Shown here piece by piece: positions 32,001-41,925 of a stretch of DNA of 64,000 nucleotides. A program made the translations under genes and the position numbers. The stretch comes from Rhodocyclus tenuis (GTDB lineage Bacteria > Pseudomonadota > Gammaproteobacteria > Burkholderiales > Rhodocyclaceae): positions 1 through 64,000 of the forward strand of contig NZ_JACIGE010000016.1 of assembly GCF_014197755.1 (NCBI RefSeq), in the 5' to 3' direction. Below the pieces are notes generated by a model, which saw only the letters and a list, made by a program, of their open reading frames with translations, did not search any database and was not told where the DNA came from. Positions within the stretch are counted from its first letter, which is position 1. The number at the start of each line of letters is the position of its first letter.

Positions 32001-33147
32001 CAGTCGAACCCTTCGTTCGGGAGAGCGTGGCGGTGACGACGCAGTTGTGCAAGGAGCGGTTGTCGCCGTCGCAACCGGGGGCGAGCTGACCGGTGCCGTA
32101 AACACCGAGCAGCGGCATTCCGGGAAAACGCTTGACCAGCAGCGCGCGATCCTCGTCGTCACCGCCGTAGAAGTAAGGGCCGCGGCCGATGCAGGAGAAG
32201 GCCAGCGCAGCCAGCGGTTCGCTGGCTGCCGCAGCGAGTCGCGCCAGGGTGCGCCGCATGTCGGCAATGCCGGTATCTGGCTCGCGCATCGCCCAGGCAA
32301 TACGCTGGCCGGGGTGAGCGCGTTCGGCCAGCGTCAGCGAGTCATCGGCATTGACGGCAACGATCGGCACTGGTCGGAAGCGTCCTTCAGCGAGCGCGGC
32401 CTGCGTATCGCCACCAGCGCTGTCGTCAATGAGCACGGCGCACAGGTGATGCAGCGGTAGCGGCAAGTGTTCAGGGCTGCTGGACGCGTACCAGGCGCTC
32501 TGCAGGGCGTCGGGCAAGGCCCGCAGCAAGCTGAGCAGCGCGCTGCGGCCGCCGATTTCTTCGATGTCGTAGGCGCAGACCAGATCGATGATTTGCGCCG
32601 GTGCCAGTAGACGCAGCCCGGAAGAAACACCGAGATCGACGCGTGCGCCGGAAAAAGCGAGGCTGCAGCGCCGGCTTGCGCAGATCCGGCTGCCCTGCCA
32701 GACGACGGGCTCGAAACCACCACCAGCGCCGCAGAAACTGCCGCCGAAGCGTGCCGGGTGTTCCTTCCAGTCGGCAACGAATGCGCTGGCGGTGTAGGAA
32801 AGAAGACTTCTCGTGCTGTTGTCAGCCGCAGTGTTTTCGCTATCGTCCGCCGCGCTCAGGGCGATACCGCCACCGAAGACCATGGCCGCCGCTGCCGGTC
32901 GGTCGAGTACCCAGCCTTCTTCGGTAAAAACACCGGCAGCGATGCCGCCACCGACTTGCAGCGACGACGCGGCGCGGGCAGCGGCGGTCACGGCAAGTTG
33001 CGCATGGCGCGCGAAATCGGGGGTGAGGAAGAGCAGCACGCTCTCGGCGCTGGCCAGCCCGGCTTTGTCCAGTGCCGCACGCACGGCCGCTTCGGCCAAC
33101 TGCGGCGAGGCTTCGTCGCCGCTGATCAGTGCCGTGGCAATACTCAC
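31981..33147 (-). CDS. FIST-domain sensor protein
   Basis: A 388-residue protein with FIST N- and C-domains, a small-ligand-binding module proposed to sense amino acids or other metabolites. The C-domain end is recognisable (FSCIGRGPYFYG, FPGMPLLGVYGTGQLAPGCDG). There is no output domain and no signal peptide, so it would act through partners. The GTG start at 33147 overlaps the nth stop codon (GTGA), so it belongs to the rnf-nth operon. Confidence 0.85.
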   Translation of the reverse strand: MSIATALISGDEASPQLAEAAVRAALDKAGLASAESVLLFLTPDFARHAQLAVTAAARAASSLQVGGGIAAGVFTEEGWVLDRPAAAAMVFGGGIALSAADDSENTAADNSTRSLLSYTASAFVADWKEHPARFGGSFCGAGGGFEPVVWQGSRICASRRCSLAFSGARVDLGVSSGLRLLAPAQIIDLVCAYDIEEIGGRSALLSLLRALPDALQSAWYASSSPEHLPLPLHHLCAVLIDDSAGGDTQAALAEGRFRPVPIVAVNADDSLTLAERAHPGQRIAWAMREPDTGIADMRRTLARLAAAASEPLAALAFSCIGRGPYFYGGDDEDRALLVKRFPGMPLLGVYGTGQLAPGCDGDNRSLHNCVVTATLSRTKGSTDVQSHA

Positions 33148-33800
33148 GAGGCTTCGCTCCCGCCGGGCGGCGCTGTCTTGCCGCGGTAGCTACAGAGATC
33201 GGCGACCGGACAGCGCCAGCACTCTGGCCGGCGCGCCTTGCAGATGTAACGCCCGTGCAGGATCAGCCAGTGGTGCGCGTGCTCACGGAATTCTGCAGGA
33301 ACACAGCGCAGCAGTTTCTCTTCGACGGCCAGCGGCGTTTTGCCCGGGGCGAGGCCGGTGCGGTTGCCGACACGGAAGATGTGCGTGTCGACGGCGATGG
33401 TCGGTTCGCCGAAAACGACGTTGAGGACGACGTTGGCGGTCTTGCGGCCGACGCCGGGCAGCGCTTCGAGCGCCTCGCGCGTCGCCGGCACCTCGCCGCC
33501 GTGGCGTTCGAGCAGCAGGCAGCAGGTGGCGACGACGTTCTTCGCCTTGCTGCGGTAGAGGCCGATGCGGTTGATGTAGTCCATCAGGCGCTCCTCGCCG
33601 AGCGCGGCCATCGCCGCCGCGTCGGGCGCGTCGGCAAAGAGCCGGCGCGTGGCGAGGTTCACGCTGCGGTCGGTCGCCTGCGCCGAGAGGATGACGGCGA
33701 TCAGCAGCTGGAAGGGCGTGGCGTAGGCGAGCTCGGTTTTCGGCGCCGGGTTGGCGGCGCGCAGGCGGGCGAAGAATTCGCTGCGCCCGGCGGCGTTCAT
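33144..33800 (-). CDS. nth: Endonuclease III
   Basis: A 218-residue DNA glycosylase/AP lyase removing oxidised pyrimidines. The helix-hairpin-helix with the catalytic Lys is LPGVGRKTANVVLN, the catalytic Asp is in VDTHIFRV, and the C-terminal 4Fe-4S site has the usual C-x6-C-x2-C-x5-C spacing (CKARRPECWRCPVADLC). It overlaps the stop of rnfE by four bases (ATGA); rnf-nth linkage is also seen in E. coli. It is coupled to the FIST gene downstream. Confidence 0.95.
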   Translation of the reverse strand: MNAAGRSEFFARLRAANPAPKTELAYATPFQLLIAVILSAQATDRSVNLATRRLFADAPDAAAMAALGEERLMDYINRIGLYRSKAKNVVATCCLLLERHGGEVPATREALEALPGVGRKTANVVLNVVFGEPTIAVDTHIFRVGNRTGLAPGKTPLAVEEKLLRCVPAEFREHAHHWLILHGRYICKARRPECWRCPVADLCSYRGKTAPPGGSEAS

Positions 33801-34519
33801 GCGGCCGGGCCGGCGTCGGCAGCGCGTTCGGCCGCGGTGTTCCCGGACAGCGGCGGCGCGGCGGGTGGCGCCTGACGGCGGCGTTCGGCGGCGCGCGCTT
33901 CGACCCAGTTCTTCCACGCGATCAGGCAGCCGAGCAGGATGAAGGCGCCCGGCGGCAGCGCGGCGAGCAGGAAGCCCGGATAGTCGGCCGGCAGCAACTG
34001 CAGCGCTTCAAGACCCGGGATCACCATGTCGATGCCGGAAAAGAGCGTGCCGCCAGCGATGAATTCACGCAGGCCACCGAGCAGGGCGAGCGTCCATAGC
34101 ATGCCGACGCCCATGAACACACCGTCGAGCGCCGACTGCAGTGGCGGATTCTTGGCGGCGAAGGCTTCGACGCGCGCCAGCACGATGCAGTTGGTGACGA
34201 TCAGCGGGATGAAAATGCCGAGTACCAGATACAGCTCGTGCAGGTTGGCGTTGAACAGCAGGTCGACGATCGTCACCAGTGCGGCGACGATGAGGATGAA
34301 CACCGGGATGCGGATCTCGTGTGGAATGAAGTTGCGCAGGCTGGCGATGACGCCGCCGGAAATGGCCATGACCAGGATCGTCGCCAGCGACAGCATGACG
34401 CCGTTGACCAGATTGGTGGTCACCGCCAGCAGCGGGCACAGGCCGAGAATCTGCACCAGGCTGGTGTTCTGCTTCCAGATGCCGTTGCCGGCGATCTGGC
34501 CGAATTCGCCCTGTTTCAT
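33797..34519 (-). CDS. rnfE: Rnf complex subunit E
   Basis: A 240-residue integral membrane subunit with about six helices, homologous to RnfE/RsxE and NqrD (NTSLVQILGLCPLLAVTT, FIPHEIRIPVFILIVAALVT). Together with RnfA it forms the membrane pair thought to hold a 2Fe-2S cluster through paired Cys residues (one is in LGLCPLL). The start at 34519 (MKQGEF) is chosen because AGGAGG lies nine bases before it; ATG 34528 would sit directly against that ribosome site. The C terminus has a Pro/Ala-rich tail of about 25 residues. Confidence 0.94.
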   Translation of the reverse strand: MKQGEFGQIAGNGIWKQNTSLVQILGLCPLLAVTTNLVNGVMLSLATILVMAISGGVIASLRNFIPHEIRIPVFILIVAALVTIVDLLFNANLHELYLVLGIFIPLIVTNCIVLARVEAFAAKNPPLQSALDGVFMGVGMLWTLALLGGLREFIAGGTLFSGIDMVIPGLEALQLLPADYPGFLLAALPPGAFILLGCLIAWKNWVEARAAERRRQAPPAAPPLSGNTAAERAADAGPAA

Positions 34520-34571
34520 GCTGCGCATCCTCCTGTCAGCGGCGCTGACGACGCGTCGGTGCCGGCGCGCG

Positions 34572-35222
34572 TCACTGGAACACCTGCTCGCGGTTTTCCG
34601 CCACCCAGCGCGCCGCCTTGCCGACGGCCTTGACCACCGCGCGCGGCGTTACCGTCGCCCCGGCGTTGGCGTCGAAGCGGCCGCCGTCCTTCTTGACCCG
34701 CCACTCGCGCTCGCTGAACGTCGTCGGCGACAGGCCGTTGAACTGGGTGATCCACGGCCGCGCCTTGTTCTTGTCCTTCTTCGGCTCGATGTAGTCGCCG
34801 AGCCCCGGCGTTTCGCGGTGCTGGGTGACGCGCACGCCGTAGATGCTGCCGTCGACGCCGACCGCCAGCAGGAGGCGGATCTTGCCCGAATAACCGTCGG
34901 GCGCGACGGCCTCGACCACCGCCGCCGTGGCCGCGCCGCCGCGGCGCGCTCGGTAGATCGTCGACGGCTCGTCGAGACCGAGCGCGGCCGCCGCCGGCAC
35001 TTGCAGGGCATCCTTGAGCAGGTCGTTGTCGTAGGCGTCCTTGGGCAGCACCTCGTCGATCAACCTCATCTTCTCGGCCAGCGCCGTCGCCTCGAGCGCA
35101 GGTTTGGTGGCGAGATACGAGGCCGAGAGCAGGCCGGTGAAGATGGCGACGAAGACGATCAGGATCACCGCGGTGCGCGCGGCCATCAGCGGTGCGCTCG
35201 TTGGCTTGGGCGTATCGCTCAT
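34572..35222 (-). CDS. rnfG: Rnf complex subunit G (covalent FMN)
   Basis: A 216-residue protein with an N-terminal membrane helix (AVILIVFVAIFTGLLSASYL) and a periplasmic FMN-binding domain. The flavin attaches to Thr of the S/T-GAT motif, here AGATVTPRAVV; GLGDYI is also typical. It carries electrons within the Rnf chain between ferredoxin and NAD. It overlaps rnfD by four bases and leaves 52 bases before rnfE, the largest gap in the rnf genes. Confidence 0.94.
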   Translation of the reverse strand: MSDTPKPTSAPLMAARTAVILIVFVAIFTGLLSASYLATKPALEATALAEKMRLIDEVLPKDAYDNDLLKDALQVPAAAALGLDEPSTIYRARRGGAATAAVVEAVAPDGYSGKIRLLLAVGVDGSIYGVRVTQHRETPGLGDYIEPKKDKNKARPWITQFNGLSPTTFSEREWRVKKDGGRFDANAGATVTPRAVVKAVGKAARWVAENREQVFQ

Positions 35223-36247
35223 TTCGCCCCCTTCAAGCCGAAGATCGCCGGTTGCGAATAGCGGTCGATCAGCGGCGCGCAGATGTTGAGCAACAGCACG
35301 GCGAAGGCGACGCCGTCAGGATAACCGCCGAAAACGCGAATCAGATAGGCGAGGATGCCGGCGGCAAAGCCGAAGATCAGCTGGCCGCGCGGCGTCGTGC
35401 AGCCGCTCACCGGGTCGGTGACGATGAAGAAGGCGCACAGCAGCGAACCGCCGGAAAACACATGGAACAGCGGGCTGGCGTAAGCGTCAGGCTGCCACAG
35501 CCAGAGGCCGCCGGAAATCGCGATCAGGCCGATGAGGAAGGCCGCCGGCGCTTGCCAGCGGATGATGCCGCGCCACCACAGCCAGAGGCCGCCGAGCAGA
35601 TAGCCGGCAGTGATCCATTCCCAGCCACGACCGGCGAAATGGCCGAAAACCTCGGCGTTGGCCAGCAGCGACGGCACGCTGGCGTTGCCCTCGTTGAGCT
35701 TGAGCGCGGTCTTCAGTGCGTCGAGCGGCGTCGCGCCGTTCATCGCGTCGACGCGCGGTAGCAGACCGAACACCGCCTGCAACTGCACGCCGAAGCCGGC
35801 CTTCAGGTCGACCGGCGGCCATGTCGACATCAGCGCCGGGAAAGCGACGATGCACGCGGCGAAGGCGATCATCGCCGGATTGAACGGGTTCTGGCCGAGT
35901 CCGCCATAAAGCTGCTTGGCGATGACGATGGCGAACAGTGCGCCGACCGCGGTCAGCCACCACGGCGCCAGCGGCGGGAAGGCGAGCACGACCAGCCAGG
36001 CGGTGACCAGCGCGCTGCCGTCGCCGAGGAAGAGGCCGAGCGGCTTGCCGCGCGCCTTGAGCATCAGCGCTTCGCCGGCCAGCGCGAAGACGCTGGCGAT
36101 CGCCAGCTGGACGAGGATGATCGCGCCGAACACCCAGGCGTAAGCGGCGATGCCCGGCAGCAGGCCGGCCAGCACCATGAGCATGATGCGGCGGACGCTG
36201 TTGTTGCCGAGCTGGTAGGGCGAAGTGGCGGGGGCCATGGGCATCAT
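35219..36247 (-). CDS. rnfD: Rnf complex subunit D (covalent FMN)
   Basis: A 342-residue membrane subunit with about ten helices, homologous to RnfD/RsxD and NqrB. The expected FMN-threonine site is NGATPLDALK near residue 170. Other family segments are GLGQNPFNPAMIAFA and FFIVTDPVSGCTTPRGQLIF. It overlaps both rnfC and rnfG by four bases. It probably forms part of the ion path across the membrane. Confidence 0.95.
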   Translation of the reverse strand: MMPMAPATSPYQLGNNSVRRIMLMVLAGLLPGIAAYAWVFGAIILVQLAIASVFALAGEALMLKARGKPLGLFLGDGSALVTAWLVVLAFPPLAPWWLTAVGALFAIVIAKQLYGGLGQNPFNPAMIAFAACIVAFPALMSTWPPVDLKAGFGVQLQAVFGLLPRVDAMNGATPLDALKTALKLNEGNASVPSLLANAEVFGHFAGRGWEWITAGYLLGGLWLWWRGIIRWQAPAAFLIGLIAISGGLWLWQPDAYASPLFHVFSGGSLLCAFFIVTDPVSGCTTPRGQLIFGFAAGILAYLIRVFGGYPDGVAFAVLLLNICAPLIDRYSQPAIFGLKGAK

Positions 36248-38046
36248 GAACGGGACTCCGGAGCAGCGTCGGCCGGCGTGGTTTCAGCGACGCTGGCGGC
36301 AGTGCTCACGGGCGCAGCAGCGGTTTCGTGAGCGCCAGTCGCGGCTGCCGGGGCGGCGGCCGGGTCAATGGCTGGGTTGGTGGCCGGGGGCGTTGCAGCG
36401 CTGGCCGCAGCGCCTTCTGCCGCCTTGGCGGCCACCACCTCGCGTTGCAGACGGGCGCGCTCGACGGCGGCGGCGATGGTCGCACGACGGGCGGCATCGG
36501 CGTCAGTGCTTGTCGGCGTGCCGGCAGTCGCGGCAGGCGCTGCCGCGGTCGACGGCGTCGAAGCTGGCGCAGGTGTTGCGGCAGCCGGTTTTGCCGGCGC
36601 TGCCGCGGCCTCGGCCGCCTTGGCCGCGGCGGCACGCGCCAGACGCTCGGCTTTTTCGGCCTTTTCGCGTTCGTCGCGCGCGTTGCGGAACTCGAAGCGC
36701 GCCTTGGCCGCTTCCGATGCTTTCTTGTCGCGTTCGCGCGACCAGATTTCGCCCTTGGCGAAGCGGAAGTACTGCACCAGCGGAATGTGCGAGGGGCAGA
36801 CGAAGCTGCAGCAGCCGCACTCGATGCAGTCGAACAGATGGTACTGCTGCGCCTTACCGAAATCGTTGGCACGTGCGTGCCAGTACAGCTCGAAAGGCTG
36901 CAGTTCATGCGGGCAGGCGCGCGCGCAGGAGCCGCAGCGGATGCACGGCATTTCCGGTGGTACCGGCGGGAACAGCGCCGGCGAGCTGGCAATGATGCAG
37001 TTCGAGGTCTTGATCAGCGGTGCTTCGACACTGGGCAGGGTGATGCCCATCATCGGCCCGCCCATCAGGTAGCGGTCGGTATCAGCCTTCGGCCGGCCGA
37101 GCTTGATGAACTCCTCGATCGGCGTGCCGACCAGCGTTTCCCAGTTGCCGGTCTGCTCGACGTTGCCGGTGAGCGTGACGACGCGCGAGATCATCGGCTC
37201 GCCGAAAGCGACGGCGCGATGCACGGCATACGCAGTGCCGACGTTGAAGCACTGCACGCCGAAATGGAAGCCGAGCTTGCCGAAGGGGATCTCGATACCG
37301 GTGAGCACGCGGATCAGCTGCTTCTCGCCACCGGCCGGGTAGCGCGTCGGCACGGCGATAACGCTGATGCTGGCGTCGGCCGCGTCGCTCGCCGCCTGCT
37401 GCATCGCGGCGACGGCTTCCGGCTTGTTGTCCTCGATGCCGACGAGCACGCGGCTGGCGCCGAGGACGTCGCGCAGCACCTGCGCGCCGGCGATGATGGC
37501 CGGCGCGCGCTCGCGCATCAGGCGGTCGTCGCAGGTGATCCACGGCTCGCATTCGGCGCCGTTGATGACCAGCGTCTCGATTCTCGCCACCCCCGGCGAT
37601 AGCTTGACGTGGCTCGGGAAGCCGGCGCCGCCGAGGCCGACGATGCCGCTATTGCGCAGATGCTGGCGAATCTGGTCGGGCGTCGCCTGTGCGCGGTCGA
37701 GCGGCCGCAGTTCGCACCAGCGCTCTGCGCCATCGGTTTCGATGATGATGCGTGGCACCGGCAGCGCGGAAGGATGCGGATAGGGGCCGTCGTCGATGGC
37801 GCGTACGACACCCGAGGTCGGCGCATGGATCGCCGTTCCCATCATGCCGTCGGCGCTGGCGATGCGCTGGCCCTTGAGCACGCTGTCGCCGACGGCGACA
37901 CAGGGCTGCGCCAGCGTGCGCGCCGACAGGCGCAGCGGGAGGTACAGGTGCATCGGCAGCGGCGCCGGACGGATTGCGGCCGAGGACGATTCGGTCTTGT
38001 GCGATGCCGGCTTGACGCCGCCGCGGAACTTGAACAGCTGGATCAT
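36244..38046 (-). CDS. rnfC: Rnf complex subunit C with a long Ala-rich tail
   Basis: A 600-residue soluble subunit that binds NAD(H) and FMN ([28 protein letters not shown]) and two 4Fe-4S clusters ([12 protein letters not shown] near residue 367 and [12 protein letters not shown] near 405). After about residue 430 comes a charged helical stretch, then roughly 130 residues rich in Ala, Pro and Thr. Similar but variable tails occur in proteobacterial RnfC. The ATG at 38046 overlaps the rnfB stop (ATGA). Confidence 0.94.
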   Translation of the reverse strand: MIQLFKFRGGVKPASHKTESSSAAIRPAPLPMHLYLPLRLSARTLAQPCVAVGDSVLKGQRIASADGMMGTAIHAPTSGVVRAIDDGPYPHPSALPVPRIIIETDGAERWCELRPLDRAQATPDQIRQHLRNSGIVGLGGAGFPSHVKLSPGVARIETLVINGAECEPWITCDDRLMRERAPAIIAGAQVLRDVLGASRVLVGIEDNKPEAVAAMQQAASDAADASISVIAVPTRYPAGGEKQLIRVLTGIEIPFGKLGFHFGVQCFNVGTAYAVHRAVAFGEPMISRVVTLTGNVEQTGNWETLVGTPIEEFIKLGRPKADTDRYLMGGPMMGITLPSVEAPLIKTSNCIIASSPALFPPVPPEMPCIRCGSCARACPHELQPFELYWHARANDFGKAQQYHLFDCIECGCCSFVCPSHIPLVQYFRFAKGEIWSRERDKKASEAAKARFEFRNARDEREKAEKAERLARAAAAKAAEAAAAPAKPAAATPAPASTPSTAAAPAATAGTPTSTDADAARRATIAAAVERARLQREVVAAKAAEGAAASAATPPATNPAIDPAAAPAAATGAHETAAAPVSTAASVAETTPADAAPESRS

Positions 38047-38585
38047 GACACTTGCCGCAAGGTGATCACGGGTCGCTGCCATTTCCACGTGTCGATGTCG
38101 GGATTGAGGGTCTTCATGCTGATGCATTCGACCGGGCAGGGCTTCAGGCACAGCTCGCAGCCGGTGCACAGGCTGCCGACCACGGTATGCAACTGCTTGG
38201 CGGCGCCAACGATGGCATCGACCGGGCAGGCCTGGATGCACAGCGTGCAGCCGATGCAGCGCTGCTCGTCGATGCGCGCGGTCTGCTTGGGCTTTTCCTC
38301 GGCGTCGAGCGGCTTGGCCTCGCGGCCGAGCAATTCGGCGAGTTTCTGCACGCCGTCGGCGCCGCCCGGCGGGCAGCGGTTGATGTCCGCTTCGCCCTTG
38401 GCAATGGCTTCGGCGTAAGGGCGGCAGCCCGGATAGCCGCATTGTCCACACTGCGTTTGCGGCAGGATGGTCTCGATCTTCTCGACCAGCGGATCGCCCT
38501 CGACACGGAACTTGACGGCAGCAAAGCCGAGCGCTGCGCCGAGAATGACGGCGCCGAGCGCCATGATCAGGATTGCGGAAATCAT
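38043..38585 (-). CDS. rnfB: Rnf complex subunit B (ferredoxin-like)
   Basis: A 180-residue iron-sulfur protein: an N-terminal membrane anchor ([19 protein letters not shown]), a 4Fe-4S domain with CGQCGYPGC, and two ferredoxin clusters ([16 protein letters not shown] and [16 protein letters not shown]). It is the likely entry point for electrons from ferredoxin. It starts within the stop of rnfA (TAATG) and overlaps rnfC by four bases. Confidence 0.95.
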   Translation of the reverse strand: MISAILIMALGAVILGAALGFAAVKFRVEGDPLVEKIETILPQTQCGQCGYPGCRPYAEAIAKGEADINRCPPGGADGVQKLAELLGREAKPLDAEEKPKQTARIDEQRCIGCTLCIQACPVDAIVGAAKQLHTVVGSLCTGCELCLKPCPVECISMKTLNPDIDTWKWQRPVITLRQVS

Positions 38586-39169
38586 TACTGGTACTTGTCG
38601 AGGCCGGCAAAGCCCATGAACGCGAGGCTCATCAGCCCGGCGGTGACCATGGCGATGGCGGTTCCCTTGAAATAGCGCGGTACGTCGGCTCCCTCGATGC
38701 GTTCGCGGATGCCGGCGAAGAGCACCAGCACCAGCGAGAAGCCGAGCGCGCTACCGGCGCCGAAGAGCAGCGAATCGACGAAATCGTGCTTGTTGGCGAT
38801 GTTGAGCAGCGGCACGCCGAGCACCGCGCAGTTGGTGGTGATCAGCGGCAGGTAGATGCCGAGCACTTGGTGCAGCACCGGGCTGGTCTTCTGGATGACC
38901 ATTTCGGTGAGCTGGACGATCGCCGCGATAGTGACGATGAACGATAGCGTGCGCAGATACTCCAGCCCGAACGGCAGCAGCAGGTAGTGATCGATGACGT
39001 AGCTGGCGCCAGTGGCGACGGTGAGCACGAAAGTCGTCGCCGCGCCCATGCCGAAGGCTGTTTCCAGCTTCTTCGACACGCCCATGAACGGGCACAGGCC
39101 GAGGATCTTCACCAGGACGACGTTGTTGACGAGAACGGCGCCGATGAGGATGAAAAGATAATGGGTCAT
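38585..39169 (-). CDS. rnfA: Rnf complex subunit A
   Basis: A 194-residue protein with six predicted helices, homologous to RnfA/RsxA and NqrE ([38 protein letters not shown]). It pairs with RnfE in the membrane. It is the first gene of rnfABCDGE-nth-FIST-DUF1841, with all junctions overlapping or short. The 130 bases upstream, to pyrD, must hold its promoter; an AT-rich patch around 39235-39260 is the best place for it. Confidence 0.95.
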   Translation of the reverse strand: MTHYLFILIGAVLVNNVVLVKILGLCPFMGVSKKLETAFGMGAATTFVLTVATGASYVIDHYLLLPFGLEYLRTLSFIVTIAAIVQLTEMVIQKTSPVLHQVLGIYLPLITTNCAVLGVPLLNIANKHDFVDSLLFGAGSALGFSLVLVLFAGIRERIEGADVPRYFKGTAIAMVTAGLMSLAFMGFAGLDKYQ

Positions 39170-39299
39170 GGTGGGGGCGGCTTCGGGGAGGCGCGATTAT
39201 CCCCTAAGGGAAGCCCCGGTTCAACCACGCTGCCAGTAGATGTATATGATTTTCTGACTGATTTCCTGCTGGCCGCGATCTGCTGCCAATTTGCCGCGA

Positions 39300-40346
39300 T
39301 CAATCGCCCTTTGCAGCATTCGCGGCAGCGATGGCGCGCGCCGCTTCGCCGATCAGTTGCGGGCCGCGATAGATGAAACCGGAATAGAACTGCACCAGGC
39401 TGGCGCCGGCGGCGATCTTTGCGGCGGCGTCGGCACCGTTCATGATGCCGCCGACACCGATGATCGGCACTTCGCCGGCGAGCGCCGTCGCCAGCTTGCC
39501 GATGACTGCGGTCGAGGCGGCGAGCAGCGGCGCGCCGGAAAGGCCACCGGCCTGCTCGGCATTGTTCAGCCCTTCGACGCCGGCGCGCGACAGCGTCGTA
39601 TTGGTGGCGATGACGCCGTCCATGCGGTGCCGGCGCAGCAGGTCGGCGATGGCGGCGATCTGTGTGTCGTCGAGGTCGGGGGCGATCTTCAGCGCCATCG
39701 GCACGTAGCGGCCACGGCGCTGCGCGAGATCGGCCTGCGCCGCCTTCAGGCGGCCAAGCAGGTCGTCGAGTGCGTCGTCGCGCTGCAGGTCGCGCAGGTT
39801 CTTGGTGTTCGGGCTGGAGATGTTGACGGCGATATAGCTGGCCGCGTCGTACACCTTGTCGAGACAGATCAGGTAGTCGTCGGCGGCCTTGTCGATCGGC
39901 GTGTCGAAATTCTTGCCGATATTGATGCCGAGAATGCCGCCGCGCCTCGAAAACTGCGCCGCAGCAACATTGGCGAGCAGGGTGTCGACGCCTTCGTTGT
40001 TGAACCCCATGCGGTTGACGATCGCCTGGCGCTCGGGAATGCGGAACAGACGTGGCTTCGGATTACCCGGTTGCGGCCGCGGCGTCACCGTGCCGACTTC
40101 GATGAAGCCGAAGCCCAGTGCGGCGAGCGCGTCGATGTGGTCGCCGTTCTTGTCGAGCCCGGCGGCGAGGCCGACCCGATTGGGAAAGCGCAGGCCCATG
40201 ACCTCGGCCGGGCAGCCGGGAACCTTGCCCGAGAGCAGGCAGGAAATCCCCGCCGAGTGCGCGAAATCGAGGCCGGACATGCCGATGCCGTGGGCAGTCT
40301 CGGCGTCGATCGAGAAAAAGAACTGACGAATGAGCGGATAGAGCAT
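39300..40346 (-). CDS. pyrD: Dihydroorotate dehydrogenase (quinone)
   Basis: A 348-residue class 2 enzyme for pyrimidine synthesis, membrane-associated through its N-terminal helices ([20 protein letters not shown]) and passing electrons to quinone. FMN and substrate motifs are [23 protein letters not shown], the catalytic Ser in [18 protein letters not shown] and [11 protein letters not shown]. It is unlinked to other pyr genes here. In an organism with menaquinone the acceptor could be either quinone. Confidence 0.96.
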   Translation of the reverse strand: MLYPLIRQFFFSIDAETAHGIGMSGLDFAHSAGISCLLSGKVPGCPAEVMGLRFPNRVGLAAGLDKNGDHIDALAALGFGFIEVGTVTPRPQPGNPKPRLFRIPERQAIVNRMGFNNEGVDTLLANVAAAQFSRRGGILGINIGKNFDTPIDKAADDYLICLDKVYDAASYIAVNISSPNTKNLRDLQRDDALDDLLGRLKAAQADLAQRRGRYVPMALKIAPDLDDTQIAAIADLLRRHRMDGVIATNTTLSRAGVEGLNNAEQAGGLSGAPLLAASTAVIGKLATALAGEVPIIGVGGIMNGADAAAKIAAGASLVQFYSGFIYRGPQLIGEAARAIAAANAAKGD

Positions 40347-40469
40347 CGGCGGATTTTACCGTATCGCCGCCTGCAGCCGCCAAGGGCTTTCTCATCGACC
40401 GTCGCTGGTCCTGTTGGCGGATGGCCGTTTTTCTTCTGCTTGCTAGCTCGCCAAGTGAAACATGGCGCC

Positions 40470-41216
40470 TCAGCAGTCGCTGTCGTCAGCCGGAAGCTCG
40501 CGCCACTGCCCGTCAAACAGGCCCTCGATCGGCCGGAAGCGCGACTTGTACGACATCTTGCGGCTGGCGCCTATCCAGTAGCCGAGATAGAGGTGCGGCA
40601 GACTGTTGGCCACGCAGCGTTCGATCTGCCAGAGAACGTTGTACACGCCGAAACTGGCGCCGCGGACGTCAGGGTCGAAGAAGGTATAGACCGACGACAG
40701 TCCGTCACTGAGCACGTCAACGATGCTGACCATGCGCAGCACATCGCCTTCCGAGAAGGTGACGAGGCGCGTGTCGACGCGGCTTTGCAGGAGGAAATGC
40801 GCGTACTGCTCGCGGTTGTCGTGGTCCATGCCGCCACCGGCGTGGCGCGCTGCCTGGTAGCGCTGGTAGAGAGCGTAGTGCGCCGGGTCGAAGGCAAGCG
40901 GCACTTCGCGCGCGACCAGACCGGCGTGCGCCTTCAGACTGCGCCGTTGCGCGCGATCAGGCCGGAAGCGTTCGGTCGGGATGCGTACGGGGACGCAGGC
41001 ATGGCACTCGTCGCACAGTGGGCGGTAGGTGAACACACCGCTGCGACGAAAACCGGCGCGTACCAGTTCGCCATAGACCTCGGTGTTGATCAGATGCGTC
41101 GGCGTCGCGACTTGCGAGCGCGCCTTCTCGGCGGACAGGTAGCTGCAGGCGTAAGGCGCCGTCGCGTAGAACTGCAACAGCGAGAAGGGCAGTCCGCCGT
41201 CGTCAAGATGCGACAT
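40470..41216 (-). CDS. bpt: Aspartate/glutamate leucyltransferase
   Basis: A 248-residue member of the arginyltransferase-like family. Bacterial Bpt adds leucine to proteins with N-terminal Asp or Glu, marking them for ClpS/ClpAP. It has the conserved cysteines ([12 protein letters not shown]) and the core [20 protein letters not shown] and YLGYWI. It overlaps aat by 14 bases; together they cover the primary and secondary destabilising residues of the N-degron pathway. Confidence 0.93.
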   Translation of the reverse strand: MSHLDDGGLPFSLLQFYATAPYACSYLSAEKARSQVATPTHLINTEVYGELVRAGFRRSGVFTYRPLCDECHACVPVRIPTERFRPDRAQRRSLKAHAGLVAREVPLAFDPAHYALYQRYQAARHAGGGMDHDNREQYAHFLLQSRVDTRLVTFSEGDVLRMVSIVDVLSDGLSSVYTFFDPDVRGASFGVYNVLWQIERCVANSLPHLYLGYWIGASRKMSYKSRFRPIEGLFDGQWRELPADDSDC

Positions 41217-41925
41217 CTGCGCTCCAGGGCAGGCCGGCGGCGTGCGCAGGCCAGCGGCAAGGGGAGGGGCCGCTCGCCGTGAGCGCGTGCAGGCGGGCGA
41301 GAAAATCGGTGCGCGAAATCTCGCGCGCCCCTAGCGAGGCAAGGTGTGGTGTGTTCATCTGACAGTCGATCATGCCGAAACCCTCTGCGACAAGATGCCG
41401 GGCGAGATGGGCGGCCGCGACTTTTGAAGCGTCGCTTGCGCGCGAAAACATCGATTCGCCATAGAACATTCCGCCGATGGCAATGCCGTAGAGACCGCCG
41501 ACCAGCCGTCCATCATTCCACGTTTCGACCGAATGCGCGAAGCCGAGTTCGAACAGGCGCAGATAGGCATCCTGCATGGCTTGCGTGATCCAGGTGCCGT
41601 GCTGGCCCCGACGCGGCGTTTCGGCGCAAGCGCCGATCACTGCGGCGAAAGCCGTGTCGAGGCGTACCTCGAAGCGGCCGCTGCGCAGCGTCCGGCGCAG
41701 CGAGCGCGAAATGCGGAATTCGTCCGGAAAAAGCACCATGCGCGGGTCCGGACTCCACCACAGGATCGGGTCGTCGGCCGAGAACCACGGAAATATCCCC
41801 TCGCGGTAGGCGGCGAGCAGGCGTTGCGGCGAGAGGTCGCCACCGGCACAGAGTAGTCCGTTTGGCTCACGCAGCGCGCGATCGGGGGCTGGAAAACCCG
41901 TATCGCCGATCAGCCAGGGAATCAT
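41203..41925 (-). CDS. aat: Leucyl/phenylalanyl-tRNA-protein transferase
   Basis: A 240-residue Aat that transfers Leu or Phe from tRNA to proteins with N-terminal Lys or Arg. It has [62 protein letters not shown] and [14 protein letters not shown]. The ATG at 41925 overlaps the stop of the iron-transport ATPase gene (ATGA), so this pair is probably expressed with that gene. Confidence 0.95.
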   Translation of the reverse strand: MIPWLIGDTGFPAPDRALREPNGLLCAGGDLSPQRLLAAYREGIFPWFSADDPILWWSPDPRMVLFPDEFRISRSLRRTLRSGRFEVRLDTAFAAVIGACAETPRRGQHGTWITQAMQDAYLRLFELGFAHSVETWNDGRLVGGLYGIAIGGMFYGESMFSRASDASKVAAAHLARHLVAEGFGMIDCQMNTPHLASLGAREISRTDFLARLHALTASGPSPCRWPAHAAGLPWSADVAS

